From: Parvularcula sp.
GTDB lineage: Bacteria > Pseudomonadota > Alphaproteobacteria > Caulobacterales > Parvularculaceae
Assembly: GCA_003506635.1 (NCBI GenBank)
Contig: DNZB01000077.1
Coordinates: 654-18,159, forward strand
Reading direction: 5' to 3'
Length of the DNA: 17,506 nt
This document shows, one piece after another, positions 15,064 through 17,506 of this stretch. A program made the position numbers and the translations under genes. The stretch's first letter is position 1; each line of letters begins with the position of its first letter. The notes beneath the pieces were generated by a model, which did not search any database, was not told where the DNA came from, and saw nothing but the letters and a program-made list of their open reading frames with translations.

Positions 15064-17166
15064 ATGACGAAAAGACTTCTGGCGGCCGCCGCCGCGGCGG
15101 CGATCAGCGTTTCAGCGGCCGCCGCCGACCCCTATCTCTGGCTTGAAGAGGTTGAAGGCGAAAAAGCGATCGCCTGGGTGAAGGAGCAGAACGCCGAAAG
15201 CCTCGCGGCGCTTGAAGCCGATCCCCGTTTTCAGCCGATGGTCGAGGAAGCCAGGGCGATCCTCAATTCGACGGCGCGCATTCCCTATGGCGAGATGCAT
15301 AATGGGAAGGTCTACAATTTCTGGCAGGACGCCGCCCATGTCCGCGGCCTGTGGCGGCGGGCGAGCGTTGAGAGCTATCGCAAGGGCGCGCCGGAATGGG
15401 AGACGGTCATCGATTTCGACAAGCTCGCTGCGGACGAGGGACGCAACTGGATCCACGGCGACATCGTCTGCCTGTCGCCCGAATATATTCACTGCATGGT
15501 TGAACTTTCCGACGGCGGCAAGGACGCCGCCTACTGGCGCGAATTCGACACGGCGTCGAAATCCTTCGTAGACGGGGGGTTCACGCTCGGCGAGGCGAAA
15601 TCGGGCGTCGCGTGGATCGACAAGGACACGCTGCTTGTCGGAACTTACCTCGGCGCCGGATCGCTGACGACCTCCGGCTATCCGCGCTTCTCGCGCGTGT
15701 GGAAGCGCGGTCAGCCGGTCGCAGAGGCGCCGGCGTTCGCGGAAGGCGCGGAAACGGACGTCGCGGTCTGGGGCCGGGTGGAGCAGGACGGCGGCGCCGC
15801 GCACCTCTTCGCGCAGCGCGCGGTCAGTTTCTTCGAAACCGAATATGACTACGCGGCCGGCGCGGACGGCGAAAAGCGCACGCTGCCGCTGCCGAAGAAC
15901 TCCGATCTTCAGGGCGTCATCGACGGGCGGGCGATCTTCCTGTTGCGCGAGCCGTGGGAGTTCCGCAGCCGGACCTATGAACAAGGGTCGATCGTCGCCT
16001 ATGATCTTCGGCGTGATCGCGCCGAACTCGTCATGGCGGCGGCGGACAATCAGTCGATCGAGCAAGTGGAGATCGGCAAGTCGAACATCATCGTCCAGTA
16101 TCTCGAAGACGTATCCGGTAAGGCCGTTCGCCTGGTTCGCGACCGGAAAAAAACCAAATGGAATCGAAAGCCGGTCGCCGCTCCGGCGAACGGCGCGCTG
16201 CAAATCGTATCAGCCGGCGGGGGAACGGACGACGCGCTCATTTCCTTCGAGAGCCTGACCACGCCTGATTCGCTGTTCTGGCTGACGCCGGCGAACGCGC
16301 TGCAGAAAATCGCCGCGGCGCCGGCCTTTTACGACGCCGCGGACGTCGTCGTCGAACAGCGCTTTGCGACGTCGGCGGACGGAACGAGGGTTCCTTATTA
16401 CCTGATGGCGAAATCGGGCGTGCTCGCCGCCGGGAACGCCCCGACCGTTCAATACGGATACGGAGGATTTCTCGCCGCCACCTTGCCGCTCTATTACGCC
16501 GATCCCGGCAGGCCCCAGCACGGCGCGCTCGCCGGGAAAATGTGGGTCAGCCGCGGCGGCGTCCTCGTGCTCTCGAACATCCGCGGCGGCTCGGAATACG
16601 GGCCGAAATGGCACGAAGCCGCGCTGAAGGAGAACCGGCAGCGGTCCTTCGACGACTTCATCGCGATCTCGGAGCATCTGATCGAAACAGGCGTGACGTC
16701 GCCGCAAAAGCTCGGCGCGGTCGGGCGCTCGAACGGCGGTCTCCTGATGGGCGCGATCCTGACGCAGCGACCGGAACTTTACGGCGCGATCGACATCGGC
16801 GTGCCGCTCTTCGACATGCGCCGCTATTCGCAGCTTCTCGCCGGCGCTTCGTGGATGGGCGAATATGGCGATCCTGACAAGCCGGAGGAGTGGGCGTATA
16901 TTTCTCAGTACTCGCCCTATCAGAAGCTTGAACAGGGAAAGCCCTATCCGGAAGCGTTCTTCTACACCTCGACGAAGGACGACCGCGTGCATCCAGGCCA
17001 TGCGAGGAAAGCGGTCGCGAAGCTGAAGGCGCTCGGCTATCCCGTCCTCTATTACGAGAACATCGAAGGGGGCCACGGCGGCACGGCGAATCAGGACCAG
17101 CTCGCCTATCGCACCGCGCTTGAATATGCTTACTTTGCGCGACAGCTCATGAAGCAGGACGACTGA
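15064..17166 (+). CDS. Prolyl oligopeptidase (S9A) family serine peptidase, exported
   Basis: The 700-residue protein has a signal peptide (about 1-21, Ala-rich, ending SAAAA before DPYLWLEEV), so the enzyme is probably periplasmic. DPYLWLEEVEGEKAIAWV is the classic start of the POP family. Residues about 75-415 form the beta-propeller that gates access. The alpha/beta hydrolase domain carries the triad: S556 in GRSNGG, D639/D640 in TKDDRVHP and H671 in EGGHGG. RGGSEYGPKWHEA before the Ser is also typical. The family cuts short peptides after proline; this one belongs to the longer-signal, periplasmic type whose exact preference varies. Length fits the usual 690-720 residues. GGGGACAGCG before the ATG is a weak ribosome site. 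The symporter gene follows 35 bases later, so peptide cleavage and amino-acid uptake may be cotranscribed. Confidence 0.95.
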   Translation: MTKRLLAAAAAAAISVSAAAADPYLWLEEVEGEKAIAWVKEQNAESLAALEADPRFQPMVEEARAILNSTARIPYGEMHNGKVYNFWQDAAHVRGLWRRASVESYRKGAPEWETVIDFDKLAADEGRNWIHGDIVCLSPEYIHCMVELSDGGKDAAYWREFDTASKSFVDGGFTLGEAKSGVAWIDKDTLLVGTYLGAGSLTTSGYPRFSRVWKRGQPVAEAPAFAEGAETDVAVWGRVEQDGGAAHLFAQRAVSFFETEYDYAAGADGEKRTLPLPKNSDLQGVIDGRAIFLLREPWEFRSRTYEQGSIVAYDLRRDRAELVMAAADNQSIEQVEIGKSNIIVQYLEDVSGKAVRLVRDRKKTKWNRKPVAAPANGALQIVSAGGGTDDALISFESLTTPDSLFWLTPANALQKIAAAPAFYDAADVVVEQRFATSADGTRVPYYLMAKSGVLAAGNAPTVQYGYGGFLAATLPLYYADPGRPQHGALAGKMWVSRGGVLVLSNIRGGSEYGPKWHEAALKENRQRSFDDFIAISEHLIETGVTSPQKLGAVGRSNGGLLMGAILTQRPELYGAIDIGVPLFDMRRYSQLLAGASWMGEYGDPDKPEEWAYISQYSPYQKLEQGKPYPEAFFYTSTKDDRVHPGHARKAVAKLKALGYPVLYYENIEGGHGGTANQDQLAYRTALEYAYFARQLMKQDD

Positions 17167-17201
17167 CCGCCGCGCGAGGCGAACAAGAGGGACCCTGAAG
17201 G

Positions 17202-17506
17202 ATGGCGGGATGGTTCAGGATCAAGCTGTGGAAACGCGTCTTTCTGGGCTTGGTTCTGGGCGTCCTGTTCGGGGTCCTCGTCTCGCGGGCGATGGACGCC
17301 GGCGCTGCTGAAGCGCTGCTCGCAAATGTGCGCGTCGCGGGCGATCTCTTCATCGCGCTGATCCGCCTCGTCATCGTGCCGCTGATTTTCCTGACGCTTG
17401 TCGCCGGCGTTGTCGCGCTCGGCGATCCGGCGAGGCTCGGCACCATCGGCGTCAAGACGATCGCGCTTTATCTCGGCACCACGGTCATCGCCAACATCAT
17501 CGGCCT
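17202..17506 (+). CDS. Dicarboxylate/amino acid:cation symporter (DAACS family), N-terminal part
   Basis: About 101 residues are visible before the window ends; family members have 400-450. The first helix (about 11-29, VFLGLVLGVLFGVLV) is followed by LFIALIRLVIVPLIFLTLVAGVVALGDPARLG and GVKTIALYLGTTVIANIIG, taken as separate blocks, the standard start of GltP/DctA proteins. These inner-membrane carriers import glutamate, aspartate or C4-dicarboxylates with Na+ or H+. The substrate cannot be told without the C-terminal HP1/HP2 hairpins. AAGAGGGAC at 17185-17193 is a good ribosome site about 8 bases before the ATG. It lies 35 bases after the prolyl oligopeptidase gene on the same strand, with no terminator between them, which suggests one transcript. 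Nothing looks broken in the visible part. Confidence 0.92.
   Translation, partial: MAGWFRIKLWKRVFLGLVLGVLFGVLVSRAMDAGAAEALLANVRVAGDLFIALIRLVIVPLIFLTLVAGVVALGDPARLGTIGVKTIALYLGTTVIANIIG

Overview
The window is GC-rich (roughly two thirds G+C by eye), densely packed DNA of alphaproteobacterial type. The lineage call rests on the PEPxxWA form of the PEP-CTERM sorting signal, a Caulobacter-type CC0125/CC1285 family lipoprotein, an ATP-type PEP carboxykinase and CtrA-like TTAA-N7-TTAA DNA. I would guess a Caulobacterales, Parvularculales or Sphingomonadales relative, but the sequence alone does not settle the genus. No tRNA, rRNA, transposon, CRISPR array or phage gene was seen, and no gene-free gap exceeds 300 bases.

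Layout. (1) 1-3040: the 5' part of pckA on the minus strand, divergent from a secreted M28 aminopeptidase-like lipoprotein, which is followed by a small alpha/beta hydrolase. (2) 3043-4044: a possible terminator, a three-helix membrane protein of 83 residues resembling the XrtV sorting-system accessory protein, and, convergent to it, a secreted PEPxxWA-CTERM protein that looks like an exosortase substrate. (3) 4224-12125: a tight eight-gene plus-strand operon with gaps of 1 to 20 bases or 4-base overlaps: GT4, GT2, EpsD-like PPIase-family protein, Wzz/EpsF-like chain-length protein, EpsG/CpsD-like P-loop protein, exosortase, EpsI and a second GT2. (4) 12171-14854: an MscS-type channel ended by a strong stem-loop, a Tyr/Gly-rich lipoprotein with its own promoter nested in that stem-loop, and a convergent tandem PilZ protein. 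(5) 14978-17506: an S9A prolyl oligopeptidase followed by the start of a dicarboxylate/amino acid:cation symporter.

How it works together. The centre is an exosortase plus exopolysaccharide locus. Glycosyltransferases would build a polysaccharide, the EpsD/EpsF/EpsG-like proteins would support its assembly and chain length, and the exosortase with EpsI would process PEPxxWA-CTERM proteins, one of which is encoded just upstream behind a shared divergent control region. The locus lacks an outer-membrane export protein (EpsE/Wza), a Wzx flippase, a Wzy polymerase and an initiating phosphoglycosyltransferase, so the pathway must be completed elsewhere or work differently. The most unusual feature is the EpsG-like protein. 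It keeps the Walker A' aspartates but has lost the Walker A Lys/Ser, the Walker B Asp and the C-terminal tyrosine cluster, so it looks like a pseudo-BY-kinase retained inside the operon.
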